From positions 1-6,578 of the forward strand of contig CAZVQR010000032.1 in NCBI GenBank assembly GCA_964629505.1: a stretch of DNA of 6,578 nucleotides. The letters run 5' to 3'. Numbering within the stretch: position 1 is the stretch's first letter; the number at the start of each line of letters is the position of its first letter. Shown here one piece after another: positions 1 to 5,490 of the stretch. Source of the stretch: 2-02-FULL-44-35 sp964629505. Its GTDB lineage: Bacteria; Patescibacteriota; Minisyncoccia; Phycocordibacterales; DSPV01. The notes beneath the pieces are model-generated. The model worked only from the letters and a program-made list of their open reading frames with translations, was not told where the DNA came from and ran no database searches. A program made the position numbers and the translations under genes.

Positions 1-1
1 C

Positions 2-760
2 AAAGTGGACATTTGTGATTTCAAAAAAATAAAACCAATTTTCAAAAACGCGAAATATGTTTTCCATGAAGCCGCCTTGCCCCGCGTTCAATTTTCTATT
101 GAAAAACCAATTGAATCCAATGAAGCCAATGTGGTGGGAACTTTAAATGTGCTAGTATCGGCTCACCTGGCCGGAGTCAAAAGAGTAATTTATGCCGCTT
201 CCAGTTCGGCTTATGGCGACCAACCAAAACTGCCGCTAATTGAAACCATACCGGCAAATCCCAAAAGCCCTTATGGTCTTCAAAAATACATCGGTGAATT
301 ATATTGTCGGTTGTTTAGTCAGGTCTACGGATTGGAAACGGTTTCGCTTCGCTATTTTAATGTCTATGGCCCACGCAATAGCAGCGAGGGCGCCTACGCG
401 CTCGTTATTGCCAAATTCTTCAAATTACTTAAAGAAAACAAGCCCTTAACAATTACCGGCAATGGAACCCAAACGCGTGATTTTACTTCTGTTCACGATG
501 TCGCTCGAGCAAATTTATTGGCAATGACAAGTAAAAAAGTGGGTAAGGGAGAGGTGATAAACATTGGTTGCGGCAAAAATTTTTCGGTCAACCAAGTGGC
601 GAAATTAATCGGCGGAAAAGCAATTCACATCGCCCCCCGTCTTGAACCGCACGACACTCTTGCTAGTAACACTCTTGCTAAAAAACTTCTCGGCTGGACC
701 CCGAAAGTAAAGTTGGAGGAGGGAATTAAAGAATTAAAATCATTTGCTAGCCGCCGGTAG
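2..760 (+). CDS. NAD-dependent nucleotide-sugar epimerase/dehydratase (extended SDR), 5'-truncated
   Basis: This is the C-terminal part of an extended short-chain dehydrogenase/reductase. Numbering from the GTG at base 5, the visible motifs are the strand VFHEAA (19-24), AASSSAYGD (64-72), the catalytic YxxxK (Y90, K94), the family block RYFNVYGPR (116-124) and the substrate-side RDFTSVHDVARA (158-169). The N-terminal GxxGxxG NAD-binding loop is absent. The reading frame stays open to the first base of the window, so the true start lies upstream and the GTG at 5 is not the start. The family interconverts or dehydrates UDP- or GDP-sugars for glycan precursors in the cytoplasm. The LPRVQFSIEKP and GAYALVIAKF segments resemble UDP-GlcNAc/UDP-glucose 4-epimerases of the WbpP type, but substrate cannot be fixed from sequence alone. 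The C-terminal LGWTPKVKLEEGIKEL ending is normal, so the 3' end is intact. Family assignment is firm and the exact activity is open. Confidence 0.93.
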   Translation, partial: KVDICDFKKIKPIFKNAKYVFHEAALPRVQFSIEKPIESNEANVVGTLNVLVSAHLAGVKRVIYAASSSAYGDQPKLPLIETIPANPKSPYGLQKYIGELYCRLFSQVYGLETVSLRYFNVYGPRNSSEGAYALVIAKFFKLLKENKPLTITGNGTQTRDFTSVHDVARANLLAMTSKKVGKGEVINIGCGKNFSVNQVAKLIGGKAIHIAPRLEPHDTLASNTLAKKLLGWTPKVKLEEGIKELKSFASRR

Positions 761-767
761 CTTTTTC
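746..767 (+). terminator. weak intrinsic terminator overlapping the epimerase stop
   Basis: GCTA (746-749) pairs with TAGC (758-761), and CC (751-752) pairs with GG (756-757). There is a one-base bulge and a 3-nt loop, followed directly by TTTTTC. The stop codon TAG lies inside the 3' arm. The stem is only about 6 bp, so termination may be partial and some read-through into the next gene is possible. Confidence 0.4.
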
Positions 768-826
768 TTGTAAAATAGATTATTAGTAAGCGACTATTTT
801 TTATTATTAACTAAAAAAATAAAAAT

Positions 827-1087
827 ATGGAAACGGGGAAAAAATTTCCAACAGCCGTGATTATCGGGGTATCGGTGTTGGTTGGTTTAGTGCTCGGTGG
901 TATCGGCGGTTATTATTTTGGAGTAACAAAAGGCGCGAGTTATGGTCGGCAAACGCTCCTTGATGAACAAGCTGCGGCTGAAGCCCAAAAACTGGCGGAG
1001 ATTTCTAAACAAGCTAATCCTTTCTCGGAAGCGCAAGACGCCGCTAATCCTTTCAAAGATATGTACCAAAATCCCTTTGCTCAATAA
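827..1087 (+). CDS. small single-pass membrane protein with three NPF motifs
   Basis: I do not recognise a named family. This is an 86-residue protein. A short basic N-terminus (METGKK) leads into one transmembrane helix (about residues 8-32) rich in Gly with GxxxG-like spacing (VGLVLGGIGGYYFG), the kind that packs against other helices. An Ala/Glu/Lys-rich probable helix (about 42-62) follows. The last 25 residues contain Asn-Pro-Phe three times (64-66, 74-76, 82-84), the first two as ANPF. No signal peptidase site is obvious, so the helix probably stays as an anchor. The ATG has no Shine-Dalgarno; the leader is A-rich. The 66-nt gap upstream has a TAAAAT (771-776) but no convincing -35. The stop is 12 nt before the next start, so this gene and the Cys-module gene are very likely co-transcribed. 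A role in anchoring or assembling that secreted protein is an inference only. Confidence 0.75.
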   Translation: METGKKFPTAVIIGVSVLVGLVLGGIGGYYFGVTKGASYGRQTLLDEQAAAEAQKLAEISKQANPFSEAQDAANPFKDMYQNPFAQ

Positions 1088-1099
1088 TTCGCAAATAAA

Positions 1100-2752
1100 A
1101 TGAAAAAACTTTTATTTTTAATTTTGCCGTTTGCCGCGCTAGCCATCGTGGCATTTGCCGCCAGCCCTTTTGACATCAGTTATCCGATTGCCGATTTGGG
1201 CGATTGCGGTTCACAACAAGAATGTAAGGCTTATTGTGATGACTCAACCAATCAAGAACAATGCCAGTTTTGGGCAGAGGATAATGGCTTCGCGCCAAAA
1301 AGAGAGACACCGGTTAGCGGCACGAGAGACCGAGCCCGCGAACAATTAGATGAAGAAGCGTTGGCGAATGCGCCAGGCGGTTGCGTTTCGCCGCGCGAGT
1401 GCGACGCCTATTGCCGTGTTGAAGAAAACTTAAACGAATGTTTGGATTACAGCGTGAAGTATGGTTACACCACGGCGGAGGAGGCCGATAAAATTCGCGC
1501 CCAGACGGCGCGCGGCGGACCGGGGGGTTGCAAATCGGAAGCCGAATGCGACACCTATTGCCGCAATCCCCAAAATGCCCGCGAGTGTCTGGCTTTTGTA
1601 GTTGAAGAAGGAAAAATCACTCAAGAAGAAGCCGACTTTATGGTGGAACAAATGTCTAAACCCGGCGGACCAGGCGGCAAACCGACCGGCAAGGGACCAG
1701 CTGAACCGAAAATCAAAGAAGAAAAAGTGTTGGAGGTATTGAAAACCGAAACCGGGCCGGGCGGTTGTAAAAATCTGGAAGAGTGTGCCAAATATTGTAT
1801 GGGTGGCGAGAATATGAATGAATGTATGGATTTTGCTACCAAACACGGTATTATGGAACCGGCGGAAATAGAAAAAGTGAAAAAACTTAGTCAAATGGGT
1901 GGACCGGGTGGTTGTAAAAATGCCCAAGAATGTGACGCTTTTTGCAGTAAACCGGGTAATGGTGAAATTTGTTTCAAATTTTCCAAAGATAATGGCTTGA
2001 TGTCGGAGGAAGAAATAAAAATGATGGAGAGACAAATGTCTATTATTAAAAAACTTGACCGGCAGGCGGGACCGGGCGGTTGTCGGAGCAAAGAAGAATG
2101 CGGCGCTTATTGCAATAACCCGACGAAAATTGAAGAGTGTATAAATTTCGCCCGTCAGACTGGCATGATGAGTAGCGAAGCGGTGGAAAAGATGATGGGT
2201 CAGACACAGGAAGCTAAAGAAAAAATGCGGGATTTGGAACGGTATCGTTCGGAACGGGCGATGGATGAAGGTGGAGGAGTGAATGGTTTTTTTGGGAGTT
2301 TTTTTGGTGGCAACAAACCGCCGGAGGGCACACGGTTACCAATGGGACAACCCGGATCGCAAATGCCGCCGGAAGGTTTTGTTCCTCCGAACAGAATGAT
2401 GGGGCCGCCGACAGGCGCGACTGGCGGTGGTGAAGGACAACAATTGCCACCCTGGGGTACTTACGGCCCGCCGCCGGAAGGTTGGACACCACCAAGCGGA
2501 ACGATGACCAGTCCACCAGCCGGCTATGAAAGACAAATGCCACCAGAAGGTTTTGTTCCGCCGACTAATTATCAATATGGTCCGCCTCCTAGTGGCAGCG
2601 ATGGCGGAATCTATGGACCTCCGCCAGGTTATGAAGGGCAAATGCCGCCAACTAATATGATGCCGCCGCAACCCTCCACTTTCCGCATTTTGGAAATGCT
2701 CGGCGCTTCGGCTTATTCCATCTTTGATTTATTGAAACCGTTTGAAAGGTAA
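1100..2752 (+). CDS. secreted six-module cysteine-repeat protein with Pro/Gly-rich tail
   Basis: This 550-residue protein belongs to no family I can name. Residues 1-21 are a Sec signal peptide (MKK, hydrophobic core, AFA/AS cleavage region). There is no lipobox Cys. Six modules follow, each with four Cys at identical spacing (C-x5-C-x3-C-x8-C): C36/42/46/55, C95/101/105/114, C144/150/154/163, C223/229/233/242, C272/278/282/291 and C328/334/338/347. All 24 Cys of the protein lie in these modules. Modules 2-6 open with PGGC, carry EC and YC or FC, and are followed by an acidic helix of the EEAD or EEEI kind. With a signal peptide, two disulfides per module outside the membrane is the natural reading. 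Residues about 364-390 are charged and helical. Residues 391-525 are Pro/Gly/Met-rich low complexity. The last 25 residues (FRILEMLGASAYSIFDLLKPFER) become hydrophobic-amphipathic again and could be a docking or retention tail. The start ATG has no Shine-Dalgarno. Confidence 0.88.
   Translation: MKKLLFLILPFAALAIVAFAASPFDISYPIADLGDCGSQQECKAYCDDSTNQEQCQFWAEDNGFAPKRETPVSGTRDRAREQLDEEALANAPGGCVSPRECDAYCRVEENLNECLDYSVKYGYTTAEEADKIRAQTARGGPGGCKSEAECDTYCRNPQNARECLAFVVEEGKITQEEADFMVEQMSKPGGPGGKPTGKGPAEPKIKEEKVLEVLKTETGPGGCKNLEECAKYCMGGENMNECMDFATKHGIMEPAEIEKVKKLSQMGGPGGCKNAQECDAFCSKPGNGEICFKFSKDNGLMSEEEIKMMERQMSIIKKLDRQAGPGGCRSKEECGAYCNNPTKIEECINFARQTGMMSSEAVEKMMGQTQEAKEKMRDLERYRSERAMDEGGGVNGFFGSFFGGNKPPEGTRLPMGQPGSQMPPEGFVPPNRMMGPPTGATGGGEGQQLPPWGTYGPPPEGWTPPSGTMTSPPAGYERQMPPEGFVPPTNYQYGPPPSGSDGGIYGPPPGYEGQMPPTNMMPPQPSTFRILEMLGASAYSIFDLLKPFER
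1205..2140 (+). repeat. six in-gene cysteine modules (protein-level repeat)
   Basis: The feature runs from the first to the last Cys codon. Distances between first cysteines of successive modules are 59, 49, 79, 49 and 56 residues, so linkers vary while the 20-residue Cys core never does. The modules have diverged in DNA and share mainly the PGGC, EC and YC positions. This points to old duplication under protein-level selection rather than recent tandem slippage. Module 1 lacks the PGG opening, and the long linker before module 4 contains a GGPGGKPTGKGP stretch. Confidence 0.85.
2360..2563 (+). repeat. duplicated QMPPEGFVPP segment in the Pro-rich tail
   Basis: The ten residues QMPPEGFVPP occur twice, encoded at 2360-2389 and 2534-2563. 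The two 30-nt copies differ at three bases, and all three are synonymous third positions. Looser relatives (GPPPEGWTPP, EGQMPPTNMMPP) lie between and after them. The tail therefore looks built from a degenerate ten-residue unit. Confidence 0.75.
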
Positions 2753-2769
2753 ATTACTAACTTATTAAC

Positions 2770-2800
2770 AAAAAAATCCCCCGATATCGGGGGATTTTTT
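2770..2800. terminator. bidirectional intrinsic terminator, 30-bp perfect palindrome
   Basis: Bases 2771-2800 are a perfect palindrome: an A run, ATCCCCCG, ATAT loop centre, CGGGGGAT and a T run. It yields a G/C-rich 6-bp core (CCCCCG/CGGGGG) with a U-tract on either strand (T6 on +, T7 on -). It sits between the stop of the Cys-module gene (+) and the stop of HU (-), exactly where convergent genes would share a terminator. Confidence 0.93.
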
Positions 2801-2822
2801 CTTTAGCAGAATCAAAAAGTAA

Positions 2823-3095
2823 TTATTTCACCGCGTCTTTGAGAGCTTTGGCGGCGCGGAATTTCGGGACTTTCATGGCCGGAACATTAACCGCTTCACC
2901 GGTGCGCGGATTGCGCGCCATACGGGCAGCCCGAGCTTTAATCACAAAAATACCCAAACCGGCAATTGAAACATCCTCACCCTTCTTCAAAGAGGCAATA
3001 ATGCTGTCAATCACCGTATCAACGACTTGCTCCGCCTGGACTTTGGTCGTGCCAAGCTTGGCGTTTACCGCATCAACAATTCCTGCTTTATTCAT
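2823..3095 (-). CDS. hup: HU-family nucleoid DNA-binding protein
   Basis: At 90 residues this is the normal HU length. The N-terminal helical dimerisation part begins MNKAGIVDAVNAKLG. GLGIF (46-50) corresponds to the GFGxF turn. The beta-arm holds the family signature RNPRTGE (61-67) with the conserved intercalating Pro63, then VNVPAMKVPKFRAAKALKDAV. HU dimers bend and compact DNA and assist replication, repair and recombination. Small departures from the usual consensus are Leu for Phe in GFGxF and Ala for Gly in the FKxGK segment. Both are conservative and not disabling. The ATG at 3095 aligns with the family start. No Shine-Dalgarno precedes it, but a strong promoter lies about 70 nt upstream. 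Transcription ends at the shared palindrome 22 nt past the stop. Among bacteria with one HU this is the housekeeping copy; whether this genome has others is unknown. Confidence 0.96.
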   Translation of the reverse strand: MNKAGIVDAVNAKLGTTKVQAEQVVDTVIDSIIASLKKGEDVSIAGLGIFVIKARAARMARNPRTGEAVNVPAMKVPKFRAAKALKDAVK

Positions 3096-3132
3096 AACAA
3101 AATGTTAATTGGCTTCTAAAAAGTCGACCTTA

Positions 3133-3151
3133 ATCCCGGCCGTTGCCGGAT
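3133..3151 (-). promoter_or_regulatory. hairpin in the HU mRNA leader
   Basis: In the sense of the HU transcript, ATCC-GGC pairs with GCC-GGAT around an AACG loop, with one bulged G. It lies between the predicted transcription start and the ATG, about 38 nt before the start codon. It has no U-tract, so it is not a terminator. A stability or translation element is possible. Confidence 0.3.
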
Positions 3152-3165
3152 AATTTCACCTGCTC

Positions 3166-3193
3166 ATTATATAACAAGCCATTTTTTGGGCAA
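3166..3193 (-). promoter_or_regulatory. sigma70-type promoter of HU
   Basis: Read on the minus strand, the -35 box is TTGCCC (3188-3193), the spacer is 16 nt and the -10 box is a perfect TATAAT (3166-3171). The predicted start near 3159 gives a leader of about 64 nt. It lies downstream of the rny stop, so HU can be transcribed independently of rny. Confidence 0.7.
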
Positions 3194-3221
3194 TAGGCAG
3201 AAAATTACAGAACAGAAATTT

Positions 3222-4751
3222 TTATCTCGCAAATTCAATGACTCGCGTTTCGCGAATAACCGTCACTTTGATTTCGCCTGGGTATTTGAGTTCATTTTCA
3301 ATCCGAACAGCAATGTCGCGGGCGGTTTTTTGAGCATCCAAGTCAGAAATTTTATCGGGGGTAACAAAAATCCTGATTTCTCTGCCGGCTTGAAGCGCGT
3401 AAGCCTTTTCCACACCCAAAAATGACTTAGCGATGGCTTCCAAATCCTCCAGCCGCTTCAAATAATTTTCCACACTGTCACGCCGAGCGCCCGGTCGAGC
3501 GCCGGAAATCGCGTCCGCCACTTGGACAATTACTGACTCCACCGTTTCGTAAGGATATTCTTCGTGGTGAGCTTGCATTGCTTTGACAATTTCCTCGCCC
3601 GCGCCGAACTTTTGGAGAATCCGCCGGCCAATTTCCACGTGAGTACCAGCCACTTCGTGGTCCACCGCTTTACCGATATCGTGAAGCAAGGCGCCGGCTT
3701 TAGCGACCGCCACATTAGCGCCTAATTCTTCGGCAATCACGCCGGCCATATGCGCCATTTCAATTGAATGTTGAAGGACATTTTGACCATAACTAGTGCG
3801 GAAATGCAACCGACCCAAAATAGAAATGATGCGCGGGTCAAGATTATAGACGCCGCATTCAAAAGCCGCTTGTTGACCTTTTTCTTTGATGATTTTGTTG
3901 ATTTCCTGCCCGGCTTTCTCCATTTCCTTTTCAATTTTTGCCGGTTGAATCCGACCATCCAAAATAAGATTTTCCAAAGCCACTCGCGCCACTTGCCGAC
4001 GCACCGGGTCAAAAGAAGAGAGGGTAATGGAACCAGGCGTATCATCCACAATCACTTCCACGCCAGAAACGCGCTCAAAGGCCTTGATGTTGCGACCTTC
4101 TTTGCCAATGATTTTGCCTTTGATTTCATCGGATGGAATAGCCACGGTGGTAGTGAAAACATCGGAAGTTACCGAATTGCCAAAACGTTGAATGGCGGCG
4201 GTGATAATTTCTTGGGCGCGTTTTTCTAATTTTTCTTGATTCACGGTTTCTAGTTTTCGCATCCGGATAGTAATATCTTCTTCGGACTTTTTCTCCACCG
4301 CGTCCAACAGAACTTTTTTGGCCTCGACTTCTGATAATTTGGCAATTTTTTCCAAGTCAGTTTGTTTTTGCGCTTCCAGCGCGTCCACTCGCTCCTTGAT
4401 TTTCTTGATTTCAACTACTTTGGTTTTGATTTCCTCCACTTCCTTATCAATATCTACCTGCCGTTTGTCCAAAAAACCTTCCTTTTTTATGAGCCGATCC
4501 TCGGTAATTTTTAATTTGTCTTCTTTTTCTTTAAATTCCACCCGGCTAACCACCAAAGTTTCTTCGGCTTTGGTTTTGGCCTCATCGGTGATTTTTTTTG
4601 CCTCCTCGCGCGCGTCTAAAACCAGCTGTTTAATTTCCAGCTCCACCGAACCCTTTTTGCCCAAGGAAATAATCCACCGAAGGAAATAACCGATGCCAAT
4701 GCCAGCCAATCCGGCGGCGCCAGCCAACAAGAAAACCATTTTTAATGACAT
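3222..4751 (-). CDS. rny: ribonuclease Y (membrane-anchored endoribonuclease)
   Basis: At 509 residues this is the usual RNase Y length (about 510-520). The domains come in the family order. A TM anchor spans about 5-28. A long charged coiled coil covers about 35-185. A KH domain has its GxxG loop at GKEG (216-219), within IIGKEGRNIKAFE. The HD domain has H328, the H357-D358 pair in LLHDIGK, H395-H396 in AHHEEYP and D413 in VADAISGARPGARR, the expected metal-binding set. The C-terminal RNase Y domain ends in KVTVIRETRVIEFAR. The enzyme starts bulk mRNA decay and processes selected transcripts at the inner face of the membrane. The ATG at 4751 places the TM segment at the very N-terminus, as expected. 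No Shine-Dalgarno is seen. Instead a small hairpin lies 4 nt before the start. I see no missing catalytic residue. Confidence 0.98.
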   Translation of the reverse strand: MSLKMVFLLAGAAGLAGIGIGYFLRWIISLGKKGSVELEIKQLVLDAREEAKKITDEAKTKAEETLVVSRVEFKEKEDKLKITEDRLIKKEGFLDKRQVDIDKEVEEIKTKVVEIKKIKERVDALEAQKQTDLEKIAKLSEVEAKKVLLDAVEKKSEEDITIRMRKLETVNQEKLEKRAQEIITAAIQRFGNSVTSDVFTTTVAIPSDEIKGKIIGKEGRNIKAFERVSGVEVIVDDTPGSITLSSFDPVRRQVARVALENLILDGRIQPAKIEKEMEKAGQEINKIIKEKGQQAAFECGVYNLDPRIISILGRLHFRTSYGQNVLQHSIEMAHMAGVIAEELGANVAVAKAGALLHDIGKAVDHEVAGTHVEIGRRILQKFGAGEEIVKAMQAHHEEYPYETVESVIVQVADAISGARPGARRDSVENYLKRLEDLEAIAKSFLGVEKAYALQAGREIRIFVTPDKISDLDAQKTARDIAVRIENELKYPGEIKVTVIRETRVIEFAR

Positions 4752-4755
4752 GTTT

Positions 4756-4771
4756 GGGATGCGAAAATCCC
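4756..4771 (-). promoter_or_regulatory. small hairpin directly before the rny start codon
   Basis: In the rny mRNA sense, GGGAT (4771-4767) pairs with ATCCC (4760-4756) around a 6-nt loop, ending 4 nt before the ATG. It occupies the place where a ribosome binding site would be. The stem is only 5 bp, so a regulatory role is tentative. Confidence 0.3.
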
Positions 4772-4864
4772 GCCCTATTCAGCGCGAAAGCGAAAAATTT
4801 TAGTTTTTGGTGAAAAAAGCAAAATCATTGACTTTCTAGCAGTAAAACGAAATTCTCGGAATTA

Positions 4865-4870
4865 ATTATA
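4865..4870 (-). promoter_or_regulatory. candidate -10 box for rny
   Basis: The minus strand reads a perfect TATAAT within ACTATAATTAA. No good -35 lies 16-18 nt upstream. If used, the rny leader is about 107 nt and would carry the start-proximal hairpin. The A/T-rich surroundings make chance matches likely. Confidence 0.4.
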
Positions 4871-4921
4871 GTAACGATAGTATCTTACCGCAGTTCGCAA
4901 AAAAAGTCCACTACCTTCGGT

Positions 4922-4964
4922 GAGGCGAAGCCTCCTCGGGTGACTTGGAGGCTTCGCCTCCAAG
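4922..4964. repeat. pair of mutually inverted GCGAAGC palindromes
   Basis: GAGGCGAAGCCTC (4922-4934) folds as GAGGC/GCCTC around GAA. CTTGGAGGC (4944-4952) pairs perfectly with GCCTCCAAG (4956-4964) around TTC. The core of the second is the reverse complement of the first, extended by flanking bases, so the two can fold separately or with each other. Each is preceded by a similar TTCGGTGA or TCGGGTGA stretch (4914-4921 and 4936-4943, approximately), suggesting a duplicated unit. They lie between the divergent rny and 5044 genes, outside any reading frame. They resemble a REP-type dispersed extragenic palindrome, but only other parts of the genome could confirm that. Confidence 0.65.
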
Positions 4965-4996
4965 TTTGGGTGCATTTGCTTTTTTGGTATATAAGT

Positions 4997-5023
4997 TTAT
5001 TGTATAGACAAATAGTACAATAA
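4997..5023 (+). promoter_or_regulatory. promoter region with 8+8 bp dyad (possible operator) for the 5044 gene
   Basis: TTATTGTA (4997-5004) and TACAATAA (5016-5023) form a perfect inverted repeat with an 11-nt spacer. The right arm contains TACAAT (5016-5021), a good -10 that would start transcription about 16 nt before the ATG; no clear -35 fits it. An alternative promoter is TTGGGT (4966-4971), 16 nt, TATATA (4988-4993). In either case the dyad would sit on or just after the promoter, where a dimeric repressor would act. The 22-bp centre-to-edge geometry suits a helix-turn-helix dimer, which is inference. Confidence 0.45.
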
Positions 5024-5032
5024 CTTAACTGA

Positions 5033-5037
5033 AAGGA
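5033..5037 (+). promoter_or_regulatory. Shine-Dalgarno AAGGA of the 5044 gene
   Basis: AAGGA ends 6 nt before the ATG at 5044. It is the only clear Shine-Dalgarno in the window; the other complete genes here lack one. Confidence 0.75.
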
Positions 5038-5043
5038 AAGCTT

Positions 5044-5298
5044 ATGAAAGTTATCTTACCCAGTGAAGCCGAGTCTGGCGTGTTTCGTCAAGAAATCAAT
5101 ACTCTTCGGAGAAACCTCGGAGAGGTGCTCAAGCATTCTGGTGAATGGGTGTTAATCAAAGGCGATAACATTGTCGATTATTACAAATCGTTTTCGGAGG
5201 CTATCACTGAAGGATACGACCGCTTTGGTCGGGAAGTGTTCATGACACACGAAGTCGGTGAATTGACCCACACTTTGGTTGAGGCGACTGCTCATTAG
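5044..5298 (+). CDS. small protein of DUF5678-like type, function unknown
   Basis: This is an 84-residue soluble protein with no signal peptide or TM segment. A predicted helix (about 14-31) is followed by the block GEWVLIKGDNIVDYYKSFSE (33-52), and then by AITEGYDRFG (53-62). This 'G-(K/E)-W-V-L-I-K-G-D ... F ... A ... GY..FG' pattern is what I associate with DUF5678-type small proteins of archaea and bacteria. In those it forms a compact alpha/beta unit of unknown role. The C-terminal 20 residues (HEVGELTHTLVEATAH) are less typical. The family call is from memory of the pattern and would need a profile search. It has its own RBS, a dyad-bearing promoter and its own terminator, so it is a monocistronic unit. 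Its codon pattern does not look out of place. Confidence 0.75.
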   Translation: MKVILPSEAESGVFRQEINTLRRNLGEVLKHSGEWVLIKGDNIVDYYKSFSEAITEGYDRFGREVFMTHEVGELTHTLVEATAH

Positions 5299-5321
5299 TG
5301 GCCATTTCGAATCAGATTTTT

Positions 5322-5347
5322 ACCCTCTCCTTGTGGGAGGGTTTTTT
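5322..5347 (+). terminator. intrinsic terminator of the 5044 gene
   Basis: ACCCTCTC (5322-5329) pairs with GGGAGGGT (5335-5342), including one G-U pair, around a CTTGT loop. T6 (5342-5347) follows. It lies 23 nt past the stop and separates this gene from the toxin-antitoxin cassette. Confidence 0.9.
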
Positions 5348-5455
5348 CTTAATAAAAAAATTGTAGACACGCCGTGCCCACAGGTTGCGTTTTTCTAAAA
5401 AGTTTTTAAACCCTAAAGCGATGACTGGCTTTGGCAGCATGGTAGATTTTTCCAC

Positions 5456-5484
5456 TTCACTTTTTTCTAGCAAGCTGTTATCAT
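5456..5484 (+). promoter_or_regulatory. promoter of the panacea cassette, predicted leaderless
   Basis: TTCACT (5456-5461), a 17-nt spacer and TATCAT (5479-5484) match the sigma70 boxes at 4 of 6 and 5 of 6 positions. The start expected about 7 nt after the -10 box falls on the ATG at 5491, so the mRNA would have no leader. That fits the absence of a Shine-Dalgarno. The 5348-5455 stretch upstream holds nothing else I can support apart from an A/T-rich inverted repeat (5396-5408). Confidence 0.45.
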
Positions 5485-5490
5485 TGCGGT

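Noticed and set aside
5..7. GTG at 5 as the start of the epimerase
   Set aside because: The frame is open upstream of it, and the N-terminal NAD-binding half of the fold would be missing, so the gene is truncated by the window edge.
1430..2035. 201-codon open frame on the minus strand inside the Cys-module gene
   Set aside because: It is antisense to a clear secreted protein. Its His/Phe-rich composition simply mirrors the repeated Glu/Lys codons of the sense strand, and it has no recognisable domain.
1196..2160. CRISPR-like regular repeats in the Cys-module region
   Set aside because: Periods vary (49-79 codons) and conservation is at the protein level with an intact reading frame, so this is a modular gene and not an array.
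3768..4229. 153-codon open frame on the plus strand
   Set aside because: It lies wholly antisense to the KH-HD part of rny, which is conserved along its full length. It shows no domain or start signal of its own.
2823..4751. rny and HU as a single operon
   Set aside because: A TTGCCC-16-TATAAT promoter and a 126-nt gap lie between them, so HU appears to have its own transcript. Read-through from rny is still possible because no terminator is evident after rny.
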